A DNA stretch of 64,000 nt, taken from positions 1 to 64,000 of the forward strand of contig DATLTC010000053.1 in NCBI GenBank assembly GCA_035533755.1, read 5' to 3'. This document shows, piece by piece, positions 31,839 through 41,577 of this stretch. Under the pieces are notes generated by a model, which made no database searches, was not told where the DNA came from, and was given only the letters and a program-made list of their open reading frames with translations. Numbering within the stretch: the first letter of the stretch is position 1; the number at the start of each line of letters is the position of its first letter. This DNA comes from Gemmatimonadaceae bacterium (GTDB lineage: Bacteria > Gemmatimonadota > Gemmatimonadetes > Gemmatimonadales > Gemmatimonadaceae). Made by a program: the position numbers and the translations under genes.

Positions 31839-32192
31839 ATGGCGAGCATTCGCGATCTCGTCGTTGCCATCAGGCAGCGCGAGGGGGTGGAGGCCGCGGT
31901 CATCCTTGGCCGCGACGGACTGCTGATCGACAGCCAGGTGATCGCAGGACTGGATCCCGAGGATCTTGCCGCCCGGATTCCGCCGATCCTCGCCTCGGCC
32001 GACGACCTCGGCGCCGCCAGCGGGCGCGGCGAATTGCGGACCGCCGTCCTCGAGCACCACGACGGCCTGGCCATCGTCTCGGCGCTGACCGCGGAGGCCG
32101 TGCTGTTCGTGCTCCTCGCGCCGGGCGCCAATGTGGGGCAGCTGTTGTACGAGTTGCGCCGCAATCGAGAGCACATCGCCGCGCTCGTCTGA
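31839..32192 (+). CDS. Roadblock/LC7 domain protein
   Basis: A 117-residue single-domain protein: a starting helix (IRDLVVAIRQREGVEAAVILGRDGLLIDS), two strand-helix units, then ILASADDLGAASGRGELRTAVLEHHDGLAIVSALTAEAVLFVLLAPGANVGQLLYELRR, as in bacterial MglB-like roadblock proteins. These dimerise and often regulate small Ras-like GTPases (MglA), but no GTPase gene is nearby. ATG at 31839 is preferred over the frame start at 31785, which overlaps the promoter. The response regulator starts 3 bases after its stop, so the two probably work together. Confidence 0.8.
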   Translation: MASIRDLVVAIRQREGVEAAVILGRDGLLIDSQVIAGLDPEDLAARIPPILASADDLGAASGRGELRTAVLEHHDGLAIVSALTAEAVLFVLLAPGANVGQLLYELRRNREHIAALV

Positions 32193-32195
32193 CCC

Positions 32196-32612
32196 GTGCC
32201 GTCTCCCCGACCGATCTGCCATGTGCTCGTTGCCGATGACGAGCCCCACATCGGCCGCATCATCAAGATGAAGCTCGAGCAGGGCCCGTTCCGGGTCTCG
32301 CTCGCGTACGACGGCCGCGAAGCGATGGCGCTGCTGGAGCGCGAACCCGACATCGAGTTGGCCCTGCTCGACGTGATGATGCCCCACCTGAGCGGCCTCG
32401 AGGTGCTGGCGGCGATGCACGCCGACGAACGGTGGCGCGACATCCCGTGCATCATCCTCACCGCGGCGGGCGAGGAGGAATACCAACGACGCGCGATGGC
32501 CATCGGGGCGAGTGATTTCTTCACGAAGCCGTTCAGCCCGAAGCGGCTCTACGCGCGGGCCGCCGAGCTGGTGGGACTGACCGCGGAGAATTCCGGCGTG
32601 GACATCGCATGA
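32196..32612 (+). CDS. Single-domain response regulator (receiver)
   Basis: A 138-residue CheY-like receiver. Acid pocket ADDE (about 13-16), phosphoacceptor Asp59 in ALLDVMMPHLSG, the Thr of LTAAG and Lys in FTKPF are all present; about 15 extra residues follow and there is no output domain. It must act by protein contact. It starts with GTG at 32196 and its stop overlaps the next gene's ATG. The histidine kinase at 28699-29853, transcribed from the divergent promoter, is a possible partner (inference). Confidence 0.92.
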   Translation: MPSPRPICHVLVADDEPHIGRIIKMKLEQGPFRVSLAYDGREAMALLEREPDIELALLDVMMPHLSGLEVLAAMHADERWRDIPCIILTAAGEEEYQRRAMAIGASDFFTKPFSPKRLYARAAELVGLTAENSGVDIA

Positions 32613-33646
32613 GTCGCTGGGTTGTGGTATTGGCGGGGGGGATCGGGTCCCGCTTCTGGCCGCTCAGCACCCCCGACCGCCCCAAACAGCTGCTGCCGCT
32701 GGTGAGCGGCCAGTCGCTGCTCCGCGACACGCTGGATCGCGTGCGCCCGCTGGCCGACGCGGCCCACACGCTGATACTCACCAACGCGTCGCTCGTTCCC
32801 GCGATCGCAGCGCTGGCGCCGGAGATCCCGGCCGGCAACCTGATCGCCGAGCCCCGCCCGGCGGGGACGGCGGCCGCGCTGGCGTGGGCCGCGCACCACA
32901 TCGCGACCGTGGACGGCCCGTCCGCCACGATGCTCTCCGTGCACGCCGACTGGGCGGTGGCCGACGCCGACGGGTTCCGCCGGACGCTGACCCGGGCGGC
33001 CGAGGCCGCCGAGCAGCACCGGAGCCTGGTCACGGTGGGGGTGGTCCCGTCGCGGCCGGACCCCGGGTTCGGCTACGTGCAGCCGGCAGCGGAGATCTCC
33101 CCCGGGGTGCGGCGGGTGGCGCGCTTCGTGGAGAAGCCCGATCTGGCGCGGGCCACGCAGATGTGCGCCGACGGCTACCTGTGGAATTCGGGCATCTTCG
33201 TATGGCGCGTGGACGACTATCTGGCCGAAGTGCACGCCCACACGCCCGAGGTGGCACCGGCCCTCGACGCCCACGGGGACGACCTGGCGGCCTTCTTCGC
33301 GCGCGTCGCCACGCCGATCTCGGTGGACGTGGGGGTGATGGAGCGCAGCGCCCGCGTGCTCGTGCTGCCCGGCGATTTCGGCTGGGACGACATCGGCGTA
33401 TGGGGCGCGCTGCGGCGGGTGCGCGCGCTCGACGCCGCCGGCAACGCGCTGGGCGGCGACGTGTATGCCGTGGAGGCGCACGACAACGTGGTGCTCGCCG
33501 AGCGCGGCACGGTGGTGTTGTACGGCGTCCGCGATCTGGTGGTGGTCACGTGCGACGGGATGACCGTGGTCACGACGGTCGACAAGTCGCACACGCTGAA
33601 GGACCTGCTCGCCCAACTTCCGCCCGCGGTGCGCGACCGGCCATGA
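32609..33646 (+). CDS. manC: Mannose-1-phosphate guanylyltransferase
   Basis: A 345-residue nucleotidyltransferase making GDP-mannose for surface polysaccharides. The signature LAGGIGSRFWPLSTPDRPKQLLPL is at the N-terminus, followed by GTAAALAWAAHHI, FGYVQPA, VARFVEKPD, WNSGIFVW and the catalytic ending region with DFGWDDIGVWGAL. There is no C-terminal isomerase domain. ATG at 32609 overlaps the regulator's stop as ATGA. Confidence 0.93.
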   Translation: MSRWVVVLAGGIGSRFWPLSTPDRPKQLLPLVSGQSLLRDTLDRVRPLADAAHTLILTNASLVPAIAALAPEIPAGNLIAEPRPAGTAAALAWAAHHIATVDGPSATMLSVHADWAVADADGFRRTLTRAAEAAEQHRSLVTVGVVPSRPDPGFGYVQPAAEISPGVRRVARFVEKPDLARATQMCADGYLWNSGIFVWRVDDYLAEVHAHTPEVAPALDAHGDDLAAFFARVATPISVDVGVMERSARVLVLPGDFGWDDIGVWGALRRVRALDAAGNALGGDVYAVEAHDNVVLAERGTVVLYGVRDLVVVTCDGMTVVTTVDKSHTLKDLLAQLPPAVRDRP

Positions 33647-34842
33647 GCGAACTGTTCCTGTACGACGACGCCCGGGCGCGCCAGTTCGAGCCGTTCGCGC
33701 TGAGCCGTCCGATCGGCGAGTTGCGGTCGGGAGCGCTGCTCCTGCGCGAGCGCTGGGAAACCGCGATCGGACGTCCGGCCGCCGGCCTGGTGAGCGCCCC
33801 GCACCTGGCGGCGTTCGCCGAGGACGATTCGCCGCGCGTGGTGCGCGACGCGCTGCCGGCCGGGACGATCCTCGCCAATGCGCGCTGTGCGGTGGCGCTC
33901 GCTCACGCGCCGGACGCCGACGTCTGGCGGTGCGATGGGCGGGTGGCCGCGGTGCGCCTGCGGTGGCCGGTGGCGCTCGACGAATTGCAGGAGGGGGAGC
34001 GCGCGCTCGAGACGCTGGCCGCGCCCGAGGGCCGGAGCGCCCAGGTGCACGGCCGGTGGATCGACGAGATCTGGCACTTCATCCGGGATCTGCCGGCGCA
34101 GCTCCTGGAGGACATCGCGGCGCTGAGCGACGGCGCGTCGCTGCTGAGCGCCACGCACGGCGCGCGCGCCGGCGAGCACCCGGTGTTCGTGGAGCGCGAC
34201 GCCGTGGTGGAACCGATGGTGATGTTTGACGTCACGGGCGGCCCCGTGCTCATCCGGCGGGGCGCGACCGTCCAGGCGTTCACGCGGATCGTAGGGCCGT
34301 GCGTGATCGGCAAGAACTCCGTGGTGGGCGGCGGCCGCATCGCCGCCAGTTCGATCGGCGAATCGTGCCGGGTGCACGGTGAATTGAGCACGTCGATCAT
34401 CCTCGGCCACAGCAACAAGGGGCACGACGGATTCGTGGGCCACTCCTACCTGGGCCGCTGGGTGAACCTCGGCGCCGGAACGATCACCAGCAACCTCAAG
34501 AACACCTACGGGTCGGTGGCGCTGTGGACGCCCACCGGTCTGCGCGACAGCGGGATGCAGTTCCTGGGGGCGATGATCGGCGACCATGCGAAGACGGGGA
34601 TCGGCGTCCGGCTCACCACGGGCACGGTGATCGGCGCCGGCGCGAACATCTTCGGCGGCGGGGTGATGCCCAAGGTCGTGCCGCCGTTCGCGTGGGGCGA
34701 CGCCCCGCCGTACGCCACCTACGAACTTCCGAAATTTCTTGAAGCCGCCGAGCGGATGATGCAGCGTCGGGGCGTGGTGATGACCGACCGCACCCGGGCC
34801 CAGCTCAGCGCCGCGCACGTCACGCGCTGGACCGCGAGATAG
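33643..34842 (+). CDS. GlmU-like sugar nucleotidyltransferase / left-handed beta-helix acyltransferase
   Basis: A 399-residue protein with the layout of GlmU-like proteins (UDP-GlcNAc diphosphorylase/glucosamine-1-phosphate acetyltransferase type): a degenerate N-terminal domain with LFLYDDARARQFEPFALSRPIGELRSG, and a C-terminal beta helix (about 190-370) with hexapeptide-like turns such as VGPCVIGKNSVVGGGRIAASSIG and NLGAGTITSNLKNTYG. The classical GXGTRM loop of true GlmU is absent. Coupled to manC, so it likely supplies or modifies a sugar nucleotide; the substrate is not clear. Confidence 0.8.
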   Translation: MSELFLYDDARARQFEPFALSRPIGELRSGALLLRERWETAIGRPAAGLVSAPHLAAFAEDDSPRVVRDALPAGTILANARCAVALAHAPDADVWRCDGRVAAVRLRWPVALDELQEGERALETLAAPEGRSAQVHGRWIDEIWHFIRDLPAQLLEDIAALSDGASLLSATHGARAGEHPVFVERDAVVEPMVMFDVTGGPVLIRRGATVQAFTRIVGPCVIGKNSVVGGGRIAASSIGESCRVHGELSTSIILGHSNKGHDGFVGHSYLGRWVNLGAGTITSNLKNTYGSVALWTPTGLRDSGMQFLGAMIGDHAKTGIGVRLTTGTVIGAGANIFGGGVMPKVVPPFAWGDAPPYATYELPKFLEAAERMMQRRGVVMTDRTRAQLSAAHVTRWTAR

Positions 34843-34844
34843 CG

Positions 34845-35660
34845 ATGCGCGTCTGGGTGCTGGGCAGCGGCAGCGGCGGCAATGCCGTTCTCCTGGAAGC
34901 CGGGGCGGGCCGCATCCTGGTGGACGCGGGGTTCGGCGTGCGCACGCTGGCCGGCCGTCTGGCCGCGATCGGGGTGGCGCCGGAATCCATCGAGGCCTGT
35001 GTGCTCACGCACGAGCATACCGACCACGTGAAGGGCGCCGCCGCGGCGGCGCGCAAGTGGGGATGGGCGGTGCACGCGACGCGGGGAACGATCGCCGGGA
35101 CCCCCGATCTGGTCGGCGCCCGCGTGCACCCGTTCGCCGCCGGCGCCTCGCTGGCGTTCAGCACCATGGACGTGGCCACCGTGGGCACGCCGCACGACGC
35201 CGCGGAGCCGGTGGGCGTGGTGGTCACGGCGCGGGCAACGGGCGAGCGCGCCACGGTGTGCACCGACATCGGGCACGTGAGCGACGGAGTGCGCGCGCTG
35301 TGCCGCGACGTGGACCTGCTGATCCTCGAGTCGAACCACGACGAAGGGATGTTGCGCGCGGGGCCGTATCCGCCGGTGGTGCAGGCGCGGATCGCCGGGG
35401 ACCGCGGCCATCTGGCCAATCGCCACGCGGCGGCGCTGATCCGCGACAGCATGACGCCGCGGCTGCGCCACGTGGTGCTGGCCCACCTCAGCCAGAACTG
35501 CAACGCCCCGGCGCTGGCCCGTGAGACCACGGAGCGTGAGGTGAAGCGCACCGTGTACCGCGGGGAGGTGACGACGGCGCTCCCCGACGCCGTGATCGGG
35601 CCGTTCGCCGTGGGCCGGCCGGCGACCGCCGCCGCGCCGCAGTACCGCCTCGATCTGTAG
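34845..35660 (+). CDS. Metallo-beta-lactamase-fold hydrolase, YycJ/WalJ-like
   Basis: A 271-residue protein with the SGSGGNAVLLEAGAGRILVDAGFG opening of YycJ-type hydrolases, the HxHxDH metal motif in LTHEHTDHVKG (about 55-65), TDIGHVSD, LESNHDEGML and HVVLAHLSQNCN. Relatives in Bacillus act with the WalKR cell-wall regulatory pathway and in DNA mismatch repair as exonuclease-like proteins; the role here is not shown. Last gene of the roadblock operon, 2 bases after the previous stop. Confidence 0.87.
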   Translation: MRVWVLGSGSGGNAVLLEAGAGRILVDAGFGVRTLAGRLAAIGVAPESIEACVLTHEHTDHVKGAAAAARKWGWAVHATRGTIAGTPDLVGARVHPFAAGASLAFSTMDVATVGTPHDAAEPVGVVVTARATGERATVCTDIGHVSDGVRALCRDVDLLILESNHDEGMLRAGPYPPVVQARIAGDRGHLANRHAAALIRDSMTPRLRHVVLAHLSQNCNAPALARETTEREVKRTVYRGEVTTALPDAVIGPFAVGRPATAAAPQYRLDL

Positions 35661-35696
35661 CGGCGGTCGCGGCGCGGCGCGCCGGCACGCGCGAAC

Positions 35697-35726
35697 GGGG
35701 CGGAGCCGCTCGCGCAGCCCCGCCCC
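35697..35726. terminator. GC-rich hairpin between convergent operons (weak terminator)
   Basis: GGGGCGGAGC and GCCCCGCCCC can form a 10-bp stem with one G-U pair around a 10-base loop in the 114-base gap between the hydrolase and groEL. There is no T-run on either side, so its strength as a terminator is uncertain. Confidence 0.4.
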
Positions 35727-35774
35727 GCCCGTTGTTCACAGAAAGCTGATACCTGCCAGCCGACTGCGGTGTGG

Positions 35775-37421
<1,647 letters not shown>

Positions 37422-37453
37422 CTACAAGCGAGAATTGGTTGGAAAAAAGGGAC

Positions 37454-37762
37454 TCAGCCGACGACCGCGAGTACGTCGGACTCGCGGAGGATGAGCACCG
37501 GCTCACCGTCGACCGTGACTTCGGTGCCGCTGTACTTTCCGTACAGGACCTTGTCGCCGACCTTCACTTCCATCGGAACGCGCTTGTCCTTCTCGTAGCG
37601 GCCCGGTCCGACGGCGATGATCTCGCCCTGCTGCGGCTTCTCCTTGGCGGTGTCGGGGATGTAGAGTCCGCCGCGCATCTGCTCGGCCTCTTCCATCGGC
37701 TTGATTACGACGCGATCCGCCAGCGGCGAGACCTTCACGCCTGAAGCGCTCTTGGTTGCCAT
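37454..37762 (-). CDS. groS: Co-chaperonin GroES
   Basis: A 102-residue co-chaperonin, with [38 protein letters not shown] (including the mobile loop) and the C-terminal [15 protein letters not shown]. First gene of the operon behind a good promoter and CIRCE. Confidence 0.98.
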   Translation of the reverse strand: MATKSASGVKVSPLADRVVIKPMEEAEQMRGGLYIPDTAKEKPQQGEIIAVGPGRYEKDKRVPMEVKVGDKVLYGKYSGTEVTVDGEPVLILRESDVLAVVG

Positions 37763-37816
37763 TGGTACTGCCCCTCCGACTGAAGCTGGTGAGGTGATGG
37801 GTGTTGTCCTGATGTG

Positions 37817-37843
37817 TTAGCACTCACACGTCCCGAGTGCCAA
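37817..37843 (-). promoter_or_regulatory. CIRCE operator (HrcA binding site)
   Basis: TTAGCACTC, 9 bases, GAGTGCCAA: one mismatch from the consensus TTAGCACTC-N9-GAGTGCTAA. It lies at and just after the predicted transcription start of groES-groEL, the usual place for HrcA repression. hrcA itself is not in the window. Confidence 0.93.
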
Positions 37844-37852
37844 TCAGGGGGA

Positions 37853-37881
37853 AAGGTAGCCGCTCCGAGGGCGACATGCAA
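37853..37881 (-). promoter_or_regulatory. groES-groEL promoter
   Basis: Minus-strand TTGCAT (37876-37881), 17-base spacer, TACCTT (37853-37858). Transcription would begin near 37846, directly before CIRCE. Confidence 0.65.
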
Positions 37882-37996
37882 GGCGGTGACCGGTCAGCTC
37901 CTCGCGGCTATCTGCTTCGATTGTAGCGACTTACGTGCCAGAAAGACCCGCCAAAATTGCCACGACACGCCGTCGGGTTGGCTTGCCGGGTGCCAC

Positions 37997-38773
37997 CTAG
38001 GCAGTCAGAAGCCCGAACGCCAGGTCCAGCCCGGTCAGGGTCAGGTACGGATCGATCACCTCGAACGACCGGCAGAGATCCCGGAACGCTTCGGCCAGCC
38101 CGCCGGTGGCGATCACCGTCGGGGTCTCCTTGCCCGGCCACTCGGCCTTGATGCGCGCCACGAGGCCGTCGATGGAGTCCGCGGCGCCGAACATGACGCC
38201 GGCGCGGATGCAGGCTTCGGTCCGCGTGCCGATCACGCGGTCGGGCGGCACGAGCTCGGTGGCCGGCAGCTTGGACGTGCGCCGGAACAGCGTTTCGGCG
38301 GACGTGCGCACGCCGGGGGCGATCACTCCGCCCAGGAAGACGCCGTCGCGAGTCACGCAGTCGAACGTGGTGGCGGTGCCGAGGTCCACGATGATGGCGT
38401 CGCGCTTGTGGATCTGGCTGGCGGCGAGCGTGTTGACGATGCGGTCCGCCCCCACGGTGAGCGGCTCATCCACCTGCAGGCGGATCGGGAGCTTCGCGGT
38501 GGGGTCGATGACGACGAGGCGCGCGTGCGAGATCCAGCGTTCGCAGGCCTCGTGCAGCGGCTGCGTGATCGGCGGCACGACCGATGCGATCGCCACGCCG
38601 GTCACCGCGCCGTGGTCGAACCCGTGGCCGGCGAGCAGGGCGCGGAGCAGCACGCCGATCTCGTCGGGAGTCCGGGCCACGTCGGAGGTGATGCGCCAGT
38701 GGCCGCGCAGTTGGCCGGCGTCGAACAGGCCGACGGTCGTTTCGGTGTTACCCACGTCGAAGACGAGATTCAC
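37997..38773 (-). CDS. coaX: Type III pantothenate kinase
   Basis: A 258-residue ASKHA-fold kinase for the first step of CoA synthesis. It shows FDVGNTETTVGLF at the start, GADRIVNTLAA, VDLGTATTFD and GGVIAPGV, and ATGGLAEAF near the end. The GTG at 38773 overlaps the birA stop as GTGA. The birA-coaX pairing is common in bacteria. The longer open frame upstream is a by-product of GC content. Confidence 0.95.
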   Translation of the reverse strand: MNLVFDVGNTETTVGLFDAGQLRGHWRITSDVARTPDEIGVLLRALLAGHGFDHGAVTGVAIASVVPPITQPLHEACERWISHARLVVIDPTAKLPIRLQVDEPLTVGADRIVNTLAASQIHKRDAIIVDLGTATTFDCVTRDGVFLGGVIAPGVRTSAETLFRRTSKLPATELVPPDRVIGTRTEACIRAGVMFGAADSIDGLVARIKAEWPGKETPTVIATGGLAEAFRDLCRSFEVIDPYLTLTGLDLAFGLLTA

Positions 38774-39519
38774 ACTTCCTCCAGGAGAACGAGCGAGCCC
38801 GCGCGCACCGCGTGCGCGCCGGCGCCGGTATCGATCACCACGGCGCCGGACGCATCGATTCCGGTCACCGTGCCCCGCGCCGGCTCGACGCACCGCCGGC
38901 CCCGCGCCACGTCCCGCGCCGCGTAGGCGGCGAGTTCCTCGGCGCGGAGCCCGCCCGACTCGGCGGCTGCGGCTCGCAGCGCCGGCACCAGCCGCTGCAG
39001 CACCGCCACGCGCGAGACGCCGGCCCGGAGGGCCGCCGCCTCGGGCATCGCGTCGGGCGTTCGAACATTGATGCCGAACCCGACGGCGATCCAGTCCAGC
39101 CGCTGCTCCCGCCACCGCGCCTCGACGAGGATGCCGGCCAGCTTTCGCCCGTCGACGTAGAGGTCGTTGGGCCATTTGAGGCCGATCGGGGAGCCGGCGA
39201 AGGGCGCGAGCGCGGCGGCCGCGTGCAGTCCCAGTCGCAGCGACAGGACATCCACGGCGCGCGGATCGCGCGGCCGTTCGATGAGGGTGAGCCAGATGCC
39301 GCTCCCGCGCTGCGACACCCAGGGGCGTCCCTGGCGGCCGCGGCCGGCCGTCTGTTCATCGGCCAGGACCAGCGTGCCCGCGTCGGCCCCCTCCGCGGCG
39401 CGCGCGTGCGCGACGTCGAGGGTCGAACCCACCGTGTCGAACAGTTCGAGCGCCGGCACGCCGAGCGCGCCGGCGAGCGCGTCGGCCGCGACGCCGTCGT
39501 AGCGGAGCGTGGGGACCAT
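38770..39519 (-). CDS. birA: Biotin-[acetyl-CoA carboxylase] ligase, without DNA-binding domain
   Basis: A 249-residue biotin protein ligase that activates biotin and attaches it to carboxylase carrier protein. The ATP/biotin motif TAGRGRQGRPWVSQRGSGIWLTL (about 71-93), GLKWPNDLYVDGRKLAGILVE and the small C-terminal domain are clear. It starts directly with the catalytic domain, lacking the helix-turn-helix of bifunctional BirA, so no role as a repressor is expected. ATG at 39519 chosen; a frame extending to 39636 overlaps bshA. Confidence 0.92.
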   Translation of the reverse strand: MVPTLRYDGVAADALAGALGVPALELFDTVGSTLDVAHARAAEGADAGTLVLADEQTAGRGRQGRPWVSQRGSGIWLTLIERPRDPRAVDVLSLRLGLHAAAALAPFAGSPIGLKWPNDLYVDGRKLAGILVEARWREQRLDWIAVGFGINVRTPDAMPEAAALRAGVSRVAVLQRLVPALRAAAAESGGLRAEELAAYAARDVARGRRCVEPARGTVTGIDASGAVVIDTGAGAHAVRAGSLVLLEEV

Positions 39520-39530
39520 CGCGCGATCGG

Positions 39531-40655
39531 TCAGGCGAGGGCCGTGGCGTAGAACCGCTCGTAATGGGCCACGATGTCGTTGAGGGCGTAGCGCCGGCGC
39601 GCATCGGCGGCGGCCGTGCGGCTCATCGTGGACCACAGGTCGCGATCCTTGAGGATGCGCAGCGCGGCATGGGCCATCGCCTCGACATCCCCCACGTCGC
39701 AGAGGGCGCCCGTCACTCCGTCCTGCACCACCTCGGGCAGGCCGCCCACGTTGGCGCCGATGACGGGCGTGCCGGTGGCGAGCGCCTCGAGCGCGCTCAA
39801 GCCGAACGATTCGCGATCGGTGGGCAGCAGGTAGAGGTCGGCCGACGCGAGCAGCGGGGCCACGGTCTCGATCTTCCCCAGGAACATCACGTGCTCATGG
39901 ACGCCGAGCCGGCGCGCTTCGTGCTCGGCGACCACGCGATCGGGCCCGTCGCCCACCATGACGAGCACGCTCGGCAGTTCGGCCGTCACCCGGGCGAATA
40001 CGCGGACGATATCGACCACCCGCTTCACGGGCCGGAAGTTGGAGATGTGCATGAGCACGGGGCGGCCGTCGCCGAAGGCGCCGCGCGCCGCCGGATAGCG
40101 CGCCCGGTCGTAGACGGTGGGATCGATGAAGTTGGGGATCACCTCGATGCGGCTTCCCGTGCACCCGAACGCCGTGACCGTCTCGCGCTGGAGGAACTGG
40201 GACACCGCGGTGAGCCCGTCGGACTTCTCGATCGAGAACTTGGTGATCGGATAGAACGACGGATCCTGGCCCACGATGGTGATGTCGGTGCCGTGGAGCG
40301 TGGTGACCACCCGGATGTCGGGGCGCGCCGGGTGGAGCATCTCCTTGGCGATCCACGCGCTGGTGGCGTGCGGGATGGCGTAGTGGCAGTGCAGCAGGTC
40401 GAGCCGGTGCGCGAGCACGACCTCGTGCATGCGCACGGCGAGCGCGAGGTCGTAGGGCGGATACTCGAACAGAGGGTAGCGGCCCACGTCCACTTCGTGG
40501 AAGTACACTCGCGGCAGGAACGCCGGCAGGCGGAAGGGCTGGCGGTACGAGATGAAGTGCACCTCGTGTCCCCGATGGGCAAGCGCGATGCCGAGTTCGG
40601 TGGCGACAGCGCCCGAGCCGCCATAGGTGGGATAACAGGTGATGCCGATCTTCAC
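39531..40655 (-). CDS. bshA: N-acetyl-alpha-D-glucosaminyl L-malate synthase (bacillithiol synthesis)
   Basis: A 374-residue GT4-family retaining glycosyltransferase. The BshA signature is strong: KIGITCYPTYGGSGAVATELG at the N-terminus, HEVHFISYRQPFRL, YFHEVDVGRYPLFEYPPYDLALA and the HCHYAIPHATSAW block; the C-terminal half has EX7E-type SFGLSALEALATGTPVIG. It joins UDP-GlcNAc and L-malate in the first step of bacillithiol. bshB and bshC are not in the window. GTG start at 40655. Confidence 0.93.
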   Translation of the reverse strand: MKIGITCYPTYGGSGAVATELGIALAHRGHEVHFISYRQPFRLPAFLPRVYFHEVDVGRYPLFEYPPYDLALAVRMHEVVLAHRLDLLHCHYAIPHATSAWIAKEMLHPARPDIRVVTTLHGTDITIVGQDPSFYPITKFSIEKSDGLTAVSQFLQRETVTAFGCTGSRIEVIPNFIDPTVYDRARYPAARGAFGDGRPVLMHISNFRPVKRVVDIVRVFARVTAELPSVLVMVGDGPDRVVAEHEARRLGVHEHVMFLGKIETVAPLLASADLYLLPTDRESFGLSALEALATGTPVIGANVGGLPEVVQDGVTGALCDVGDVEAMAHAALRILKDRDLWSTMSRTAAADARRRYALNDIVAHYERFYATALA

Positions 40656-40659
40656 CGCC

Positions 40660-41577
40660 TCATGCCTCCTCGTCGCCTTGCCACCACCGTTCGATGACCG
40701 CCTGCCAGTCCGGCCGTGCGGGATCGAGGGTCGTCACCGGAGCGCCGCGCAATTGATGCCGGAACCAGGTGCGCTGCCGCTTGGCATATTGCCGCGTCTC
40801 CACGACCACCCGCGCCCGTCCTTCGGCGGGCGACAGTTGGCCTTCCGCCACGGCACGAATCACGTTGTACCCCGCCGCGTTCCACGCCGGCGCGCCCCGA
40901 GGCACGCTGGCCGCGAGCCGGCGCGCCTCGTCCAGCCATCCCGCGTGCAGCATGGCGTCCACCCGCGTCTCGATCCGCGCCGCGAGCACGGCGCCCGGAT
41001 CCACGAGAAGATAACGCGCGCTCCACCGCGGCGGGCGCGCCGCCTCGCGATGCAGCGTGCTCACGCGGCGGCCGGTGAGGAGGGCCACCTCGATGGCGCG
41101 CAGGAGCTGCGTGCGGCCGAGGTGCGCGCGCGCCGGGTCGAGCACGGCGCCCCAGCGGCGCAGGGCATCGATCGGCATCGGCGCCAGCACGCCGGCAAGG
41201 GCGCGGCGGCGTTCGGCGTCCAGCGGCGGCTCGTGGAACAGCGGGCCGAACAGCGCCCGCAGATAGAATCCGGTGCCGCCCACGATGAGCGGCTCGCGCC
41301 CCGTCCGCGCCACATCGGCGAACCAGCCTTCGGCGTCGGCGGCCCAGGCGGCGGCGGAGTAGCGCGCCGTGGGATCGAGGATGTCGATGCCGTAGTGCGG
41401 CACGCGCCGACGTTCGTCGGGCGACGGCGTGGCCGTGCCGATATCGAAGCCGCGGTAGATCTGGCGCGCGTCGGCGCTGATGATCGACGCCCCGAACCGT
41501 TCCGCGAGCCAGAGCGCGATCGCCGACTTGCCCGCCGCCGTGGGGCCGCAGATGACGCGGCGCCTATTTTCTTCCAA
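40660..41577 (-). CDS. miaA: tRNA dimethylallyltransferase
   Basis: A 305-residue enzyme that isopentenylates A37 of tRNAs reading UNN codons. P-loop CGPTAAGKSAIAL is near residue 10, followed by SADARQIYRGFDIGTA, the PHYGIDILDP block, GGTGFYLRALFGPL and RRTW-type RQYAKRQRTWFR. Start TTG at 41577 is the only start near the P-loop; it overlaps mutL by 14 bases. mutL-miaA pairing is common. Confidence 0.93.
   Translation of the reverse strand: MEENRRRVICGPTAAGKSAIALWLAERFGASIISADARQIYRGFDIGTATPSPDERRRVPHYGIDILDPTARYSAAAWAADAEGWFADVARTGREPLIVGGTGFYLRALFGPLFHEPPLDAERRRALAGVLAPMPIDALRRWGAVLDPARAHLGRTQLLRAIEVALLTGRRVSTLHREAARPPRWSARYLLVDPGAVLAARIETRVDAMLHAGWLDEARRLAASVPRGAPAWNAAGYNVIRAVAEGQLSPAEGRARVVVETRQYAKRQRTWFRHQLRGAPVTTLDPARPDWQAVIERWWQGDEEA

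Noticed and set aside
32884-34842. Longer form of the GlmU-like gene beginning inside manC
   Set aside because: The upstream part is an out-of-frame reading of manC; the ATG at 33643 with ATGA overlap begins the conserved part.
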